Part shown: piece after piece, positions 17,701-25,750 of the stretch | How positions within the stretch are numbered: the first letter of the stretch is position 1 | How the letters are laid out: each line of letters begins with the position of its first letter | From: Mesonia sp. | GTDB taxonomy: Bacteria > Bacteroidota > Bacteroidia > Flavobacteriales > Flavobacteriaceae | Assembly (NCBI GenBank): GCA_012964435.1 | Contig: DTTX01000046.1 | Span: forward strand, 519 to 41,876 | Direction of reading: 5' to 3' | Length of the DNA stretch: 41,358 nucleotides | Notes under the pieces: generated by a model | Databases searched by the model: none | The model's input: only the letters and a program-made list of their open reading frames with translations | What the model was told of the DNA's origin: nothing | Translations under genes and position numbers: made by a program

Positions 17701-18223
17701 ATTCTTCTACGGTTAATTTTTTTGCCACGGCTTCTTTTAAATTCACTGCTAAATTTGGTAACAAACCGGGGATACTCACATCACTTCCTTGTCCGCCGGC
17801 GGTAAAAATCTTCAAGGTTGAAATTCCTAAAACTTTATCGAAAACTCCGCGAGAGATCGACACATGCTGAACACGATTAAATGGGATTACTGTTGTTTTG
17901 GTAATTAAATAGCCTCGACGGTAAATAAGGTCTTTTTCGCGCAAGGCATAGCCATATTTTTTTTGAAGTAAGGAAGCATTTAGGTAAGCAAAACCAAAAA
18001 CCAGCAAAAGAATCCCCAGTGCTAGGTACAAACTCCAATGCGTGGGTAAAAAATAAAACAGCACCGCCCAACCCGCCAAAAGTATGACCAGCCCAATGGT
18101 GATTTGGTAAAAACTTTTGGTTTGTTTTTTCTTAGAAATCGTTTCAAAATCTACTGCCTGATGATCGGGCAGTAGATCTATATTGATTTGTTGATTGGTA
18201 AACTGACTCTCTACGGAATCCAT
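17693..18223 (-). CDS. PH domain-containing membrane protein (YdbS-like)
   Basis: This 176-residue protein has two adjacent membrane helices (about residues 40-80) followed by one bPH2 domain containing the typical PFNRVQHVSISRGVFDKVLG block (about residues 117-136). That is the YdbS layout. It overlaps menB upstream by 13 nt and the YdbT-like gene downstream by 8 nt, so the order menB - ydbS-like - ydbT-like looks like one coupled operon. Whether the PH proteins relate to quinone synthesis or are simply co-transcribed is not shown by the sequence. Confidence 0.85.
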   Translation of the reverse strand: MDSVESQFTNQQINIDLLPDHQAVDFETISKKKQTKSFYQITIGLVILLAGWAVLFYFLPTHWSLYLALGILLLVFGFAYLNASLLQKKYGYALREKDLIYRRGYLITKTTVIPFNRVQHVSISRGVFDKVLGISTLKIFTAGGQGSDVSIPGLLPNLAVNLKEAVAKKLTVEEYE

Positions 18224-19050
18224 TTCTTATCGAAGTTTGGTTGACGTTTTTCTAAAAATGCATTTCTACCTTCTTTTGCTTCGTCGGTCATATAGGCCAA
18301 GCGCGTTGCTTCACCGGCAAATACCTGTTGCCCTACCATACCGTCATCGGTTAAGTTCATTGCAAATTTTAGCATTTTAATAGAAATTGGCGATTTTGCC
18401 AGCACTTCCTGCGCCCATTCGTAAGCTGTCGCTTCTAGCTCGTCGTGCGGAACCACTGCATTTACCATTCCCATTTCAAAAGCTTCCTGCGCCGAATAAT
18501 TTCTTCCTAAAAAGAAGATCTCACGTGCTTTTTTTTGCCCTACCATTTTGGCTAAATAAGCAGAACCGTAACCCCCGTCGAAACTCGTTACATCGGCATC
18601 GGTTTGTTTAAAAATAGCATGTTCTTTACTCGCCAACGTCATATCGCAAACAACGTGTAAACTATGGCCGCCACCTACTGCCCAACCGGGAACAACGCAA
18701 ATCACCGCTTTGGGCATAAAACGTATTAAACGCTGTACTTCTAAAATATTTAAACGATGGTAACCATCTTCTCCTACATAGCCTTCTTTGCCACGTGCTT
18801 TTTGATCGCCGCCGCTACAGAAAGACCACACGCCATCTTTGGTCGAAGGACCTTCGGCAGAAAGTAGCACCACTCCTATCGAAGTATCTTCGTGGGCATC
18901 GTGAAACGCATCTAGTAATTCACTCGTAGTTTTTGGTCTAAATGCATTTCGAACATTTGGTCTATTGAAAGCAATTCTTGCTACACCATTCGATTTTTTA
19001 TAGGTAATATCGTCGTATTCTTTTGCAGTTTCCCACTTTATTTCACTCAT
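18211..19050 (-). CDS. menB: 1,4-dihydroxy-2-naphthoyl-CoA synthase
   Basis: MenB closes the ring of o-succinylbenzoyl-CoA to give 1,4-dihydroxy-2-naphthoyl-CoA in menaquinone synthesis. The 279-residue crotonase-fold protein has the MenB hallmarks SFCSGGDQKARG (about residues 76-87), the oxyanion-hole block GWAVGGGHSLHVVCD (122-136) and SFDGGYGS (156-163). In QTDADV the residue aligned with Gly156 of E. coli MenB is Asp151, which marks the type II, bicarbonate-independent class as in Mycobacterium. It ends with the typical PNFDKKWIP tail. It is the first gene of a coupled unit with two PH-domain genes, and the other men genes lie 3 kb away on the same strand. Confidence 0.96.
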   Translation of the reverse strand: MSEIKWETAKEYDDITYKKSNGVARIAFNRPNVRNAFRPKTTSELLDAFHDAHEDTSIGVVLLSAEGPSTKDGVWSFCSGGDQKARGKEGYVGEDGYHRLNILEVQRLIRFMPKAVICVVPGWAVGGGHSLHVVCDMTLASKEHAIFKQTDADVTSFDGGYGSAYLAKMVGQKKAREIFFLGRNYSAQEAFEMGMVNAVVPHDELEATAYEWAQEVLAKSPISIKMLKFAMNLTDDGMVGQQVFAGEATRLAYMTDEAKEGRNAFLEKRQPNFDKKWIP

Positions 19051-19133
19051 AATTTTGGTATTTATTTCTGTAAAATTACGGTTTTAAATCAAAATTGTGT
19101 AATTTTAAAGCTATACTTATTATTTCAGTAAAG

Positions 19134-19499
19134 ATGAAAAACTTATTGTTTTTGGGAGTTCTGCTTTTCGGAATTCAATTAACGGCCCAAGAAAGTATTA
19201 CCCGATTTTCTACGCCGAAAGATTCGTTGAGTTTTACTCACAAGAATTTTAAACCGATTCAATTGACCAAGCATTTACAAAATATAGGTTTTGGTGAGCA
19301 AAATGATCTTTATTATTTCCCGATAAGAGAAACAGTGAGTAATTACAAGTTTAAATATACAGCTAATGATGTCGCAGAATATTTATTTGTAGAGCGACCG
19401 CTTTTACGACAAATGAACCCGAATTATAATTATGTAGGAAGTCAGCTTTCTGATCCTAACCATATTTATACTCTTTCTTATTGTGATTTTCAAAACTGA
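19134..19499 (+). CDS. Small exported protein of unknown function
   Basis: The product has 121 residues with a clear signal peptide (MKNLLFLGVLLFGIQLTAQ), which fixes the start at the ATG at 19134 rather than an upstream in-frame TTG at 19095. No domain is recognised. The mature part is polar, rich in Asn, Tyr and Phe, and contains a single cysteine three residues before the end (CDFQN). It is divergent from menB and is followed by a gap with a broken gene. It is probably periplasmic or secreted; that it is a real gene rests on the signal peptide and length only. Confidence 0.65.
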   Translation: MKNLLFLGVLLFGIQLTAQESITRFSTPKDSLSFTHKNFKPIQLTKHLQNIGFGEQNDLYYFPIRETVSNYKFKYTANDVAEYLFVERPLLRQMNPNYNYVGSQLSDPNHIYTLSYCDFQN

Positions 19500-19575
19500 T
19501 AAAAAAGTTGGCAACTTAGATATTTAAAGCGTATTTGGATCGATTACATCCGTTTGTTTTCTCTAATTTGAAAAA

Positions 19576-19947
19576 ATGATCAAATTCTTAATTCATAAAT
19601 ATTTCAATCTTCTAAAAAAGAAATGAAATTTTAAATGACCTAAAGAGTAATACAAATTTTCAACCTCAAAGTGAAACTGACTTTAATCAAGCTGATTTTA
19701 AGTTGAAGAAAGGAAAAGTTGAAACAATTTATTCACCGAATTTAGGAAATCCAAAAGGTTTAATATTATCAAAATGGTATATTGAACCAGATGATCTCAT
19801 AAAACAGGGAATATTATTTGTCTTATTGAAAACGAAAATATCAGCATGGAATTTGAAAGCTTTTATAGCGGAAAAATAATTTCAAGCTGTAAGCTACATC
19901 AAAAACTATCGAACGAAACCGAACTTTTTAAAATAGAAGGTATTTAG
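19576..19947 (+). pseudogene. Frameshifted biotinyl/lipoyl-like small protein
   Basis: Reading from the ATG at 19576 gives 15 codons, then the frame stops. Skipping one A in the A6 run at 19614-19619 opens a second frame with KGKVETIYSPNLG and WYIEPDDLIKQG. Adding one base in ggga at 19807-19810 returns to the first frame, giving ICLIENENISMEFES and FYSGKI up to the stop at 19945. The rebuilt protein has about 123 residues. Its second half follows the biotinyl/lipoyl domain pattern (xSP..G, W.v..GD.I..G..ic.iE.eK...E....Y.G.I), although the usual DK modification motif reads EN. Two compensating single-base shifts mean decay or sequencing errors. The rest of the 584-bp gap between genes shows nothing else. 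Confidence 0.6.
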
Positions 19948-20083
19948 AATATAAGAATCTGATAAGTTATTTTCGAAATTAAAGACAACCTTCAAGAATA
20001 ACAAACTCAACTTTTTAAGTATTAACCTTCAAAAATTCTATTTTAGCATCATATTTGATACCTTTAAAGCGTAAAAGAAACTT

Positions 20084-20623
20084 ATGAATTTTAGAAACTT
20101 TCTATTCGTTTTGCTTATTGGCTGCTCGGCTTATGCTCAGGAGTTAGAAAACCCTAATCTTTTTGCGACCAATAATCAAATTATAAGAGCAGATCTATAT
20201 AGTGGTCACGCAGTTTCCTTATCGCAATTTGATGGCTACATTAAACCGGAGCGCACGCAGTTTACGCTTCCGCAAGGTAATGTGTATGAAGATGAATACA
20301 ATCGTGAAATTAATATGATGGCGATTGCAGCATCTGAACGCTGGAAACGCCAAAGTGGTATTGTCGATATGGATTTCCCTACGCGACAGTTACAACAAAT
20401 TAATAGCAACGTACAGGTATTTTACAATAACCGAGAGAATTTTAAATACCGTACCAACTTCAACATGAATTACGACGGGCAACGCACTCCCGATGGTGGT
20501 ATACGTAATGAAGTATATCAAGATGTGAGTCAGCCGCTCATTAACCCCTATTATATGCGTGGATTTTCGCCTTATCAGCGAAGGAGAGGTTCCGGTAATT
20601 TCGGGTTTTACATGACTAGGTGA
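20084..20623 (+). CDS. Exported hypothetical protein
   Basis: The 179-residue product begins with a signal peptide (MNFRNFLFVLLIGCSAYAQ). No known domain was recognised. The mature part is hydrophilic, rich in Asn, Gln, Arg and Tyr, and ends in a basic, Gly-rich tail (RRRGSGNFGFYMTR). The cysteine in the signal region is followed by SAYAQ, so it is more likely a standard Sec signal than a lipobox. Its last 16 bases overlap the end of the convergent CvfB-like gene. TACCTTTA at 20059-20066 could be its -7 box. It is probably a periplasmic or secreted protein of unknown role. Confidence 0.7.
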   Translation: MNFRNFLFVLLIGCSAYAQELENPNLFATNNQIIRADLYSGHAVSLSQFDGYIKPERTQFTLPQGNVYEDEYNREINMMAIAASERWKRQSGIVDMDFPTRQLQQINSNVQVFYNNRENFKYRTNFNMNYDGQRTPDGGIRNEVYQDVSQPLINPYYMRGFSPYQRRRGSGNFGFYMTR

Positions 20624-21450
20624 ATGCCATCGTCTTCAATTGAAATCAGTCGTTTTTTGTAAAGCATTCCTATCGCCTTTTTAAAACTCTTTTTACTCAT
20701 TTCTAATCTCGCTTTGATATCTTCAGGGGAAGATTTATCGGTAAGCGGAAGAAAACCTTTATTCATTTCCAGTTCATTCATCACAGCATCGGCATTAGGT
20801 TCTATGCTACGATAGCCGGGACGCTGTAAGGTAATGTCGATCTTATTATCTTTTCTGGTTTTCTTTACCCAACCGGTTAATTTATCACCGGTTTTTAAGT
20901 CTTGAAAAACATCGTCGTGGTACACTAAACCTTGGTGCAACTCATTCACGATTAAATTAAAACCAATCTCTGTTTTATTCGTTACAATTAGATCTACTTT
21001 CTCGTAAGGTTCTACGGTAAGTTCGGTATTATCTAAGAAATGATTTACTTTACTTGAAGCCGTTAAACGTTGGGTTTCTTCATCTAAATAGCAAAAAATT
21101 AAGTAATGCTCCCCTTCTTTCATCGGGTAAGCTTGCTCTTTAAACGGAACAAACAAATGTTTCTCTAAGCCCCAATCTAAAAAGGCACCCATTTTATTAG
21201 CATCGACACATTCTAAAAAAGCAAATTCATCTAACTGAACGTAAGGCTGCAAAGTAGTTGCTACCGGACGCTCATCGTGATCTAAATACACGAAAACCTC
21301 TAGCTCATCACCAATTTCAAAACTCTCTGGTTTGTATTTATTGGGCAATAAAACTTCGTTTTCTTTCTCTCCGCTATCGTCTTTTAAAAAAAGTCCGGGA
21401 GGAGTATCGCGATCTATCGTTAAGGTATGGTATTCACCAATGCTAAGCAT
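20608..21450 (-). CDS. S1 RNA-binding protein, CvfB-like
   Basis: The 280-residue protein matches the CvfB family: tandem S1-like OB domains (about residues 1-65, 66-135 and 140-215) and a C-terminal winged-helix region (about 220-280). Recognisable blocks are GAFLDWGLEKHLFVP (about 88-102), LVYHDDVF and the helix KARLEMSKKSFKKAIGMLYK. CvfB proteins bind RNA; in Staphylococcus aureus the homologue affects virulence gene expression. The 3' ends of this gene and the preceding exported-protein gene overlap by 16 bp. A perfect -7 box lies 18 bp upstream of the ATG. Confidence 0.88.
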   Translation of the reverse strand: MLSIGEYHTLTIDRDTPPGLFLKDDSGEKENEVLLPNKYKPESFEIGDELEVFVYLDHDERPVATTLQPYVQLDEFAFLECVDANKMGAFLDWGLEKHLFVPFKEQAYPMKEGEHYLIFCYLDEETQRLTASSKVNHFLDNTELTVEPYEKVDLIVTNKTEIGFNLIVNELHQGLVYHDDVFQDLKTGDKLTGWVKKTRKDNKIDITLQRPGYRSIEPNADAVMNELEMNKGFLPLTDKSSPEDIKARLEMSKKSFKKAIGMLYKKRLISIEDDGIHLVM

Positions 21451-21467
21451 AATACTAATTTAGGTTG

Positions 21468-21475
21468 CAAAGATA
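21468..21475 (-). promoter_or_regulatory. Putative -7 box for the CvfB-like gene
   Basis: On the minus strand this is TATCTTTG, exact to TAnnTTTG, 18 bp before the ATG at 21450. TTTTG occurs 15 bp upstream of it, closer than the usual spacing. Confidence 0.38.
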
Positions 21476-21584
21476 CGTGCTTTTTAGACACAAAAATGCC
21501 CAAAAAGAAAAAGAAATCCGTTTCGGTCATCACGTCATCTGCAATCATCTCTTTTTCCTCTTGGGCGGGGCAGTTGTTTTACTT

Positions 21585-21923
21585 TTATTTGAAAAGCTGT
21601 TCTTTATTATAGTGTTTCGTCAATAAATAATAGACAACTACACGATGCTTATTGCGGTTTGATTTTCCGTATTTCTCGATGACGGCATTGATCCCCACAT
21701 TTAGCTCATCGGTATCTTCAAGGCCTAATTTCTTTACCAAGAAGTTTTTTCGAACACGATCTAATTCTTCTTGATCTGATGATGAAACGGTATTGGCATC
21801 GCTGTTGTAAATCGAAGGACCCATACTTTCGGCAATCTTTCGAAGCAGATCGACATCAGGATTATCTTCAATTTTATTTACATCTTCAATGTATTGTCCT
21901 ACTTTTTCATCTAGTTTACTCAT
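21585..21923 (-). CDS. DUF2853 family protein
   Basis: This 112-residue protein looks like the DUF2853 family: a start of SKLDEKVGQYIEDVNK, an acidic helical middle and a C-terminal NKHRVVVYYLLTKHY block. It is predicted to be cytoplasmic and all-helical, with no signal or membrane segment. The function of the family is not known to me. It lies upstream of the CvfB-like gene on the same strand, with a 134-bp gap that holds the CvfB -7 box and an imperfect inverted repeat (21499-21516 with 21549-21565). Confidence 0.75.
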   Translation of the reverse strand: MSKLDEKVGQYIEDVNKIEDNPDVDLLRKIAESMGPSIYNSDANTVSSSDQEELDRVRKNFLVKKLGLEDTDELNVGINAVIEKYGKSNRNKHRVVVYYLLTKHYNKEQLFK

Positions 21924-22038
21924 AACAATTTTTGATTTTTTAGTTGAATTAAAATTACAGAAATCATCTGCTAGAAACTGTTATCAATTCGCTAAATAAC
22001 AAGGTTTTAAGAAGTACTGTTAAGAAAATGAAATATAG

Positions 22039-22064
22039 ACTTCGATTAAGCTCAGTGTGACCAT
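22039..22064. repeat. Dispersed repeat, copy 1 (ends in gctcagtgtgaccat)
   Basis: A 26-bp sequence beginning acttcga and ending gctcagtgtgaccat recurs at 25190-25214 with only a short difference in the middle. This copy lies 22 bp past the menD stop. Similar short repeats are common between genes in flavobacteria. Confidence 0.6.
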
Positions 22065-22086
22065 ACAGCCTAACCAAATTTAAAAT

Positions 22087-23829
22087 TTAATCTTTCGGTA
22101 GTAACACTTTGAAGTAATTTTTTAAGTATTGATCGTTTTCTTCTCGAGGTGTAAAAATTTCTAAAATTTTGGGTTGATTGTCTTCCGCATAAAACTGAAT
22201 CAATTCTTCTTTTAAACTAGCCTCATCGGTGGCTGCTTGGTAAGTGAAACCATACATTTCAGCTAGATGATTTGCTCTCAAATTATGTGTGGTTTCAAAA
22301 AAGGTTGAAAAATGCTCGGTTTCTTTAGCTCCGGGTAAAATTCTGAAAATTCCGCCGCCTTGATTATTGATGATAATAATTCTGAAACTCTTCGGAATAT
22401 AATTATTCCACAACGCATTGCTATCATAAAAGAAACTTACATCGCCCGTAATTAACGTCGTAGGAAATTTTGCTTTTACCGCAGCGCCAACTGCTGTTGA
22501 AGAACTGCCGTCAATTCCGCTTGTTCCGCGGTTACAATACACCTGTAAACTTGGATACAGTCGAAATAATTGCGCATACCTCACCACACTACTATTGGAA
22601 AGGTGAACTACCTGTTGCTCGGGCATTTGCTGTAACACCTGACGAAAAGCTTGTAGATCACAAAACGGAATTTCTTCCATATATTTATCGTGATGCACAT
22701 CGCGTTGCGCATTTACTTGTAACCATTTATCTCGATAATCACTTTCAACAGGCTGCGTTGAAGGAAAAAACTTGCTAAAAAACTCATTCGCATTCACATC
22801 GAAATGTTTATTCAAACAGAAAAAAGTATCGAAAGCTTTCTTCGCGTCCACGTGCCAATGTTGTTGGGGTTGATAGGTACGTAAAAAAGCTTTTATCTTC
22901 TTGGAGATAATGAGTCCGCCAAAAGTCAATAAAATATCCGGTCTCAATTGTTCAAATTCTTCTTCTCGAGATGCTGAAGCTTCGATCGGAGCGATAATTT
23001 TATCGATTCTCGTAATGAATTTCTCGTGGTGTAAATTAGAAGTCGTTTCTGTAAATACCAATACCGAAGGATCTTCTGCCAATTCATCTAAAAACTTTTG
23101 CTCTACGGCATTGGGTTTATTTACTCCCACCAACACCAATTTTCGCTTTGCCTTATTCCACATTTCAGCATAGGATTGTAGTGCTTTTTCTGAGGTTGTT
23201 TTTGGCTCTCGAATTGGTTCTATGATTAACGGATTTACCGTTGGCTTTTCAACTAAATGATATAAAGGTTCGTAAAACGGAGCGTTGATATGGACGGGAC
23301 CATTTTGCTCGATCGCCGTATTTAAAGCTAAATTAATTTCTCGCTCGTTATGTTTTTGCGCTTCAAAAAGCTTTTGTTTAAGCTTAGAGTCTATGGGCAC
23401 CGCTTCTTCCAAAACTAATTCTGAATATAGATTAGCGGAATATAAAATATGATTTTGATAGACATTTTTTTGTCGGATGGTTTGCCCATCACCAATATCG
23501 ATACGCTCTACAGGACGATCGGCAGAAATTACCACCAAGGGCACATCGCTATAAAAAGCTTCGGCAATCGCCGGATAATAATTTAACAACGCACTCCCGG
23601 AAGAACAACACAACGCCACCGGCTCTTGCAATTGCTGCGCTAATCCCAAGGCAAAAAATGCCGCCGAACGTTCATCGACAATACTATAGGCTTCCATCTC
23701 CGGATGATTGGAAAAACTGATCGTTAAAGGTGCATTTCGTGAACCCGGAGAGATCACAACGTGTTTTATTCCTTTAGACAAACATAATAAGGTAATCGAT
23801 TGGGCAAGCGGTATGCTGGAGTATTGCAT
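22087..23829 (-). CDS. menD: SEPHCHC synthase MenD
   Basis: MenD condenses isochorismate with 2-oxoglutarate, using thiamine diphosphate, to give SEPHCHC in menaquinone synthesis. The 580-residue protein has ISPGSRNAPLTISF (about residues 26-39), the catalytic Glu53 in DERSAAFFALG, the cofactor motif GDVSFFYDSNALW and the downstream NNQGGGIF loop. Length and domain order match the family. The gene lies downstream of the isochorismate synthase on the same strand, separated by 155 bp that contain a 7-bp-period repeat and a -7 box, so it may be read both from the upstream unit and its own promoter. Confidence 0.96.
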   Translation of the reverse strand: MQYSSIPLAQSITLLCLSKGIKHVVISPGSRNAPLTISFSNHPEMEAYSIVDERSAAFFALGLAQQLQEPVALCCSSGSALLNYYPAIAEAFYSDVPLVVISADRPVERIDIGDGQTIRQKNVYQNHILYSANLYSELVLEEAVPIDSKLKQKLFEAQKHNEREINLALNTAIEQNGPVHINAPFYEPLYHLVEKPTVNPLIIEPIREPKTTSEKALQSYAEMWNKAKRKLVLVGVNKPNAVEQKFLDELAEDPSVLVFTETTSNLHHEKFITRIDKIIAPIEASASREEEFEQLRPDILLTFGGLIISKKIKAFLRTYQPQQHWHVDAKKAFDTFFCLNKHFDVNANEFFSKFFPSTQPVESDYRDKWLQVNAQRDVHHDKYMEEIPFCDLQAFRQVLQQMPEQQVVHLSNSSVVRYAQLFRLYPSLQVYCNRGTSGIDGSSSTAVGAAVKAKFPTTLITGDVSFFYDSNALWNNYIPKSFRIIIINNQGGGIFRILPGAKETEHFSTFFETTHNLRANHLAEMYGFTYQAATDEASLKEELIQFYAEDNQPKILEIFTPREENDQYLKNYFKVLLPKD

Positions 23830-23852
23830 TGTTTTTATAGAATTTTCTTCTA

Positions 23853-23860
23853 CAAAAATA
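23853..23860 (-). promoter_or_regulatory. Putative -7 box for menD
   Basis: Minus-strand TATTTTTG matches TAnnTTTG exactly, 23 bp before the menD ATG. No convincing -33 was found. Confidence 0.3.
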
Positions 23861-23939
23861 CGGCTTATTCATTAATTTATCTGTGCGTTTACGAGTTTTT
23901 GTATGGATTGCTTAAGACCTTAATTTTGTTTGAAATATG

Positions 23940-23974
23940 AATTTCTCATCCCTCAAATCTCACGTCTAACTTCT
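23940..23974 (-). repeat. Degenerate heptamer array after the menF-like gene
   Basis: On the minus strand five 7-bp units follow one another: agaagtt, agacgtg, agatttg, agggatg, agaaatt, all starting AG. The array begins 10 bp after the stop codon of the isochorismate synthase gene. Confidence 0.55.
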
Positions 23975-23984
23975 ACCTTTAAAC

Positions 23985-25109
23985 TCAAAGTACTTTTTGC
24001 ATGGTTTCTGCTTTTCTAAGTGTTTCTTCCCACTCAGCAGTTGGATTCGAATCTATTGTGATTCCGCCGCCAATGTAGAGAATCGCTTTGTTTTCTAGGA
24101 GTTGCATGCAACGCAGATTCACGTATAAATTAGATTGTCGCTCAATCAAGTTGAAAGCTGAATTTTCTACATTTCGCTTTCGAGGATTTCGAGCTTTTTC
24201 TACCTGGATATTCAATTCTCCCACATAACCCGAATAAAACGCACGATCGTAAGCCTCTTCTTTTAAAATGAATTCTTTTGCCATTTGTTTAGGTAAACCA
24301 CAAACCGCCGGCGTTGGGTGCAAACTAGTGACAATTTCAGCTAGACTGTCTTTTTGAAAAACTCCGCTAATATCAGTTTTTAAATGCATTACATTTCCTG
24401 CTCGATGGGTATGCACTTCTGAGATTTGCAAACGCTCGATCCCTTCAATGTTTGTTAATGCATTTTCGATAGTTCGGGTAACAATGGCTTGCTCTTCTTT
24501 TTCTTTTTCGCCCCAAGAAACATCGGTAGTTCCTTCAAAAACCTGTGTTCCCGCTAATGCCATCGTTTTAAAACGATTATTTTGCGTTTTCACTAAGGTT
24601 TCCGGTGTGGCTGCCAACCATAAGCCTACCTGCGGATGGTACCAACAATACACAAAAGCCGTCGGATAATTTTTCAGTAATCGCTTAAAATATTCGATGG
24701 GTTGTGTTTTTACCACTAAAACTTGCTTTCTGGAAAGTACGACTTTTTCTAATGCTGAATTTTTAATAGCTTCAACTCCTTTTTCCACTAAATTTTTATG
24801 AAAGGTCTTTTGCTGAAGCGTGGTTTCAAAACTGGTCGCAGAAGTTGTGTCTTCCGAAGTTAACTCTTCCGAAGCATAATTCAGCTTCGAAAATTCGGCT
24901 GTTTTTCGATCAAAAAAAATGGTTTTTTGTTGATCATCAAATGGAGCGAATACAAAACCTTCTTGCTGAAAGTTTTCTAAATATTCTAATTTAGCGTCTT
25001 GCTGAAGTTGCAAGTGAAGCTCATCACTATTGGGATGACGATAAGCTACAAAAGGTAATTGTGCTTCAAGTTGTTGTTCTAATTTTTGAAAATATATAGG
25101 TAGGGTCAT
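23985..25109 (-). CDS. menF: Isochorismate synthase (chorismate-binding family)
   Basis: The enzyme converts chorismate to isochorismate, the first committed step to menaquinone. The 374-residue protein has the chorismate-binding domain in its C-terminal two-thirds: LEKVVLSRK (about 119-127), LWLAATPETLV (about 163-173), the LHPTPAVCGLP block (about 265-275), EAYDRAFYSGYVGEL (about 287-301) and the final YIGGGI segment. The N-terminal third is poorly conserved, as in the MenF/EntC/DhbC group. EntC-type siderophore use is possible in principle, but the position directly upstream of menD supports the menaquinone role. The start is the ATG at 25109. Confidence 0.9.
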   Translation of the reverse strand: MTLPIYFQKLEQQLEAQLPFVAYRHPNSDELHLQLQQDAKLEYLENFQQEGFVFAPFDDQQKTIFFDRKTAEFSKLNYASEELTSEDTTSATSFETTLQQKTFHKNLVEKGVEAIKNSALEKVVLSRKQVLVVKTQPIEYFKRLLKNYPTAFVYCWYHPQVGLWLAATPETLVKTQNNRFKTMALAGTQVFEGTTDVSWGEKEKEEQAIVTRTIENALTNIEGIERLQISEVHTHRAGNVMHLKTDISGVFQKDSLAEIVTSLHPTPAVCGLPKQMAKEFILKEEAYDRAFYSGYVGELNIQVEKARNPRKRNVENSAFNLIERQSNLYVNLRCMQLLENKAILYIGGGITIDSNPTAEWEETLRKAETMQKVL

Positions 25110-25150
25110 TTGGATTTTTTAAATTTTTACTCAACATCAACTAAATAGTT

Positions 25151-25214
25151 CTCGACTCCGTACAAACTGACATTGATTAAACTAATTACACTTCGAGAAG
25201 CTCAGTGTGACCAT
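25151..25214. repeat. Dispersed repeat, copy 2, with a related half-unit
   Basis: Positions 25190-25214 repeat the 22039-22064 sequence (ending gctcagtgtgaccat), 4 bp from the end of the thioesterase gene. A degenerate relative, ctcgactccg followed by aaactgacat, precedes it at 25151-25173. Together they fill most of the gap before the menF gene. Confidence 0.5.
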
Positions 25215-25218
25215 GCTT

Positions 25219-25644
25219 TTACTTCTTCTTAGGTAAAGCAATGGTAGTTAATTTTACAGCAGAAATTAAGTTTTCTTCGACATCTCGAATTTTAATATCC
25301 CAAACCTGTGTGGTTTTGCCTTTATGTATAAATTCGGCACGCGCAAACACCTCTCCGCTGGCGATACTTTTTACGTGATTGGCAGAAATTTCGATACCTC
25401 GAATGTAAAAATGCTCTCCGTCTAAAAAGATAAAACTGGCTGCACTCCCCACACTTTCTGCGAGCGCTACCATCGCACCACCGTGTAAAACGCCATCGGG
25501 TTGATGTACTTTGGGAGTCACCGGCATTTTTGCCACTAGAAAATCTTTACCAACATCGATAAATTCTATTTCTAAGGTTTCCATTAAGGTGTTTTTGCAC
25601 ATTTTTGCGCAACCGGCTAGTATTTCTTCTTTAGAATATTTCAT
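25219..25644 (-). CDS. Hotdog-fold thioesterase (PaaI family), candidate DHNA-CoA hydrolase
   Basis: The 141-residue protein is a PaaI-type (TIGR00369) hotdog thioesterase: HQPDGVLHGGAMVALAES (about residues 47-64) holds the conserved HGG (His54) and Glu63, which act in hydrolysis. Proteins of this family hydrolyse aryl- or acyl-CoA thioesters; E. coli MenI is a hotdog DHNA-CoA hydrolase. Lying first in the unit thioesterase - menF - menD, it is a good candidate for the DHNA-CoA hydrolase step, but this is inferred from position. A general phenylacetyl-CoA or other acyl-CoA thioesterase is the alternative. Confidence 0.85.
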   Translation of the reverse strand: MKYSKEEILAGCAKMCKNTLMETLEIEFIDVGKDFLVAKMPVTPKVHQPDGVLHGGAMVALAESVGSAASFIFLDGEHFYIRGIEISANHVKSIASGEVFARAEFIHKGKTTQVWDIKIRDVEENLISAVKLTTIALPKKK

Positions 25645-25692
25645 TTTTTAATATCTCTATAAAATCTTATTACATAATTGAAATTAAATATT

Positions 25693-25727
25693 TAGTTTCG
25701 GAAAATATCTAAATCTCGATGATCGAG
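25693..25727 (+). promoter_or_regulatory. Possible promoter box and leader palindrome of the esterase gene
   Basis: TAGTTTCG at 25693-25700 is one mismatch from TAnnTTTG. Just downstream, ctcgat and atcgag flank one base (25715-25727), a 13-bp perfect palindrome in the expected leader. Either could be chance. Confidence 0.25.
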
Positions 25728-25750
25728 TAAAAATACAAAATAGCAACTAC

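Noticed and set aside
21499-21565. Terminator of the DUF2853 gene
   Set aside because: The two arms (21499-21516 and 21549-21565) pair only imperfectly across a long loop and no T-run follows, so it was not listed as a terminator.
21427-21612. Open frame of 61 codons on the plus strand
   Set aside because: It overlaps the 5' end of the CvfB-like gene, its promoter and the DUF2853 3' end, and shows no protein-like features beyond a lysine run.
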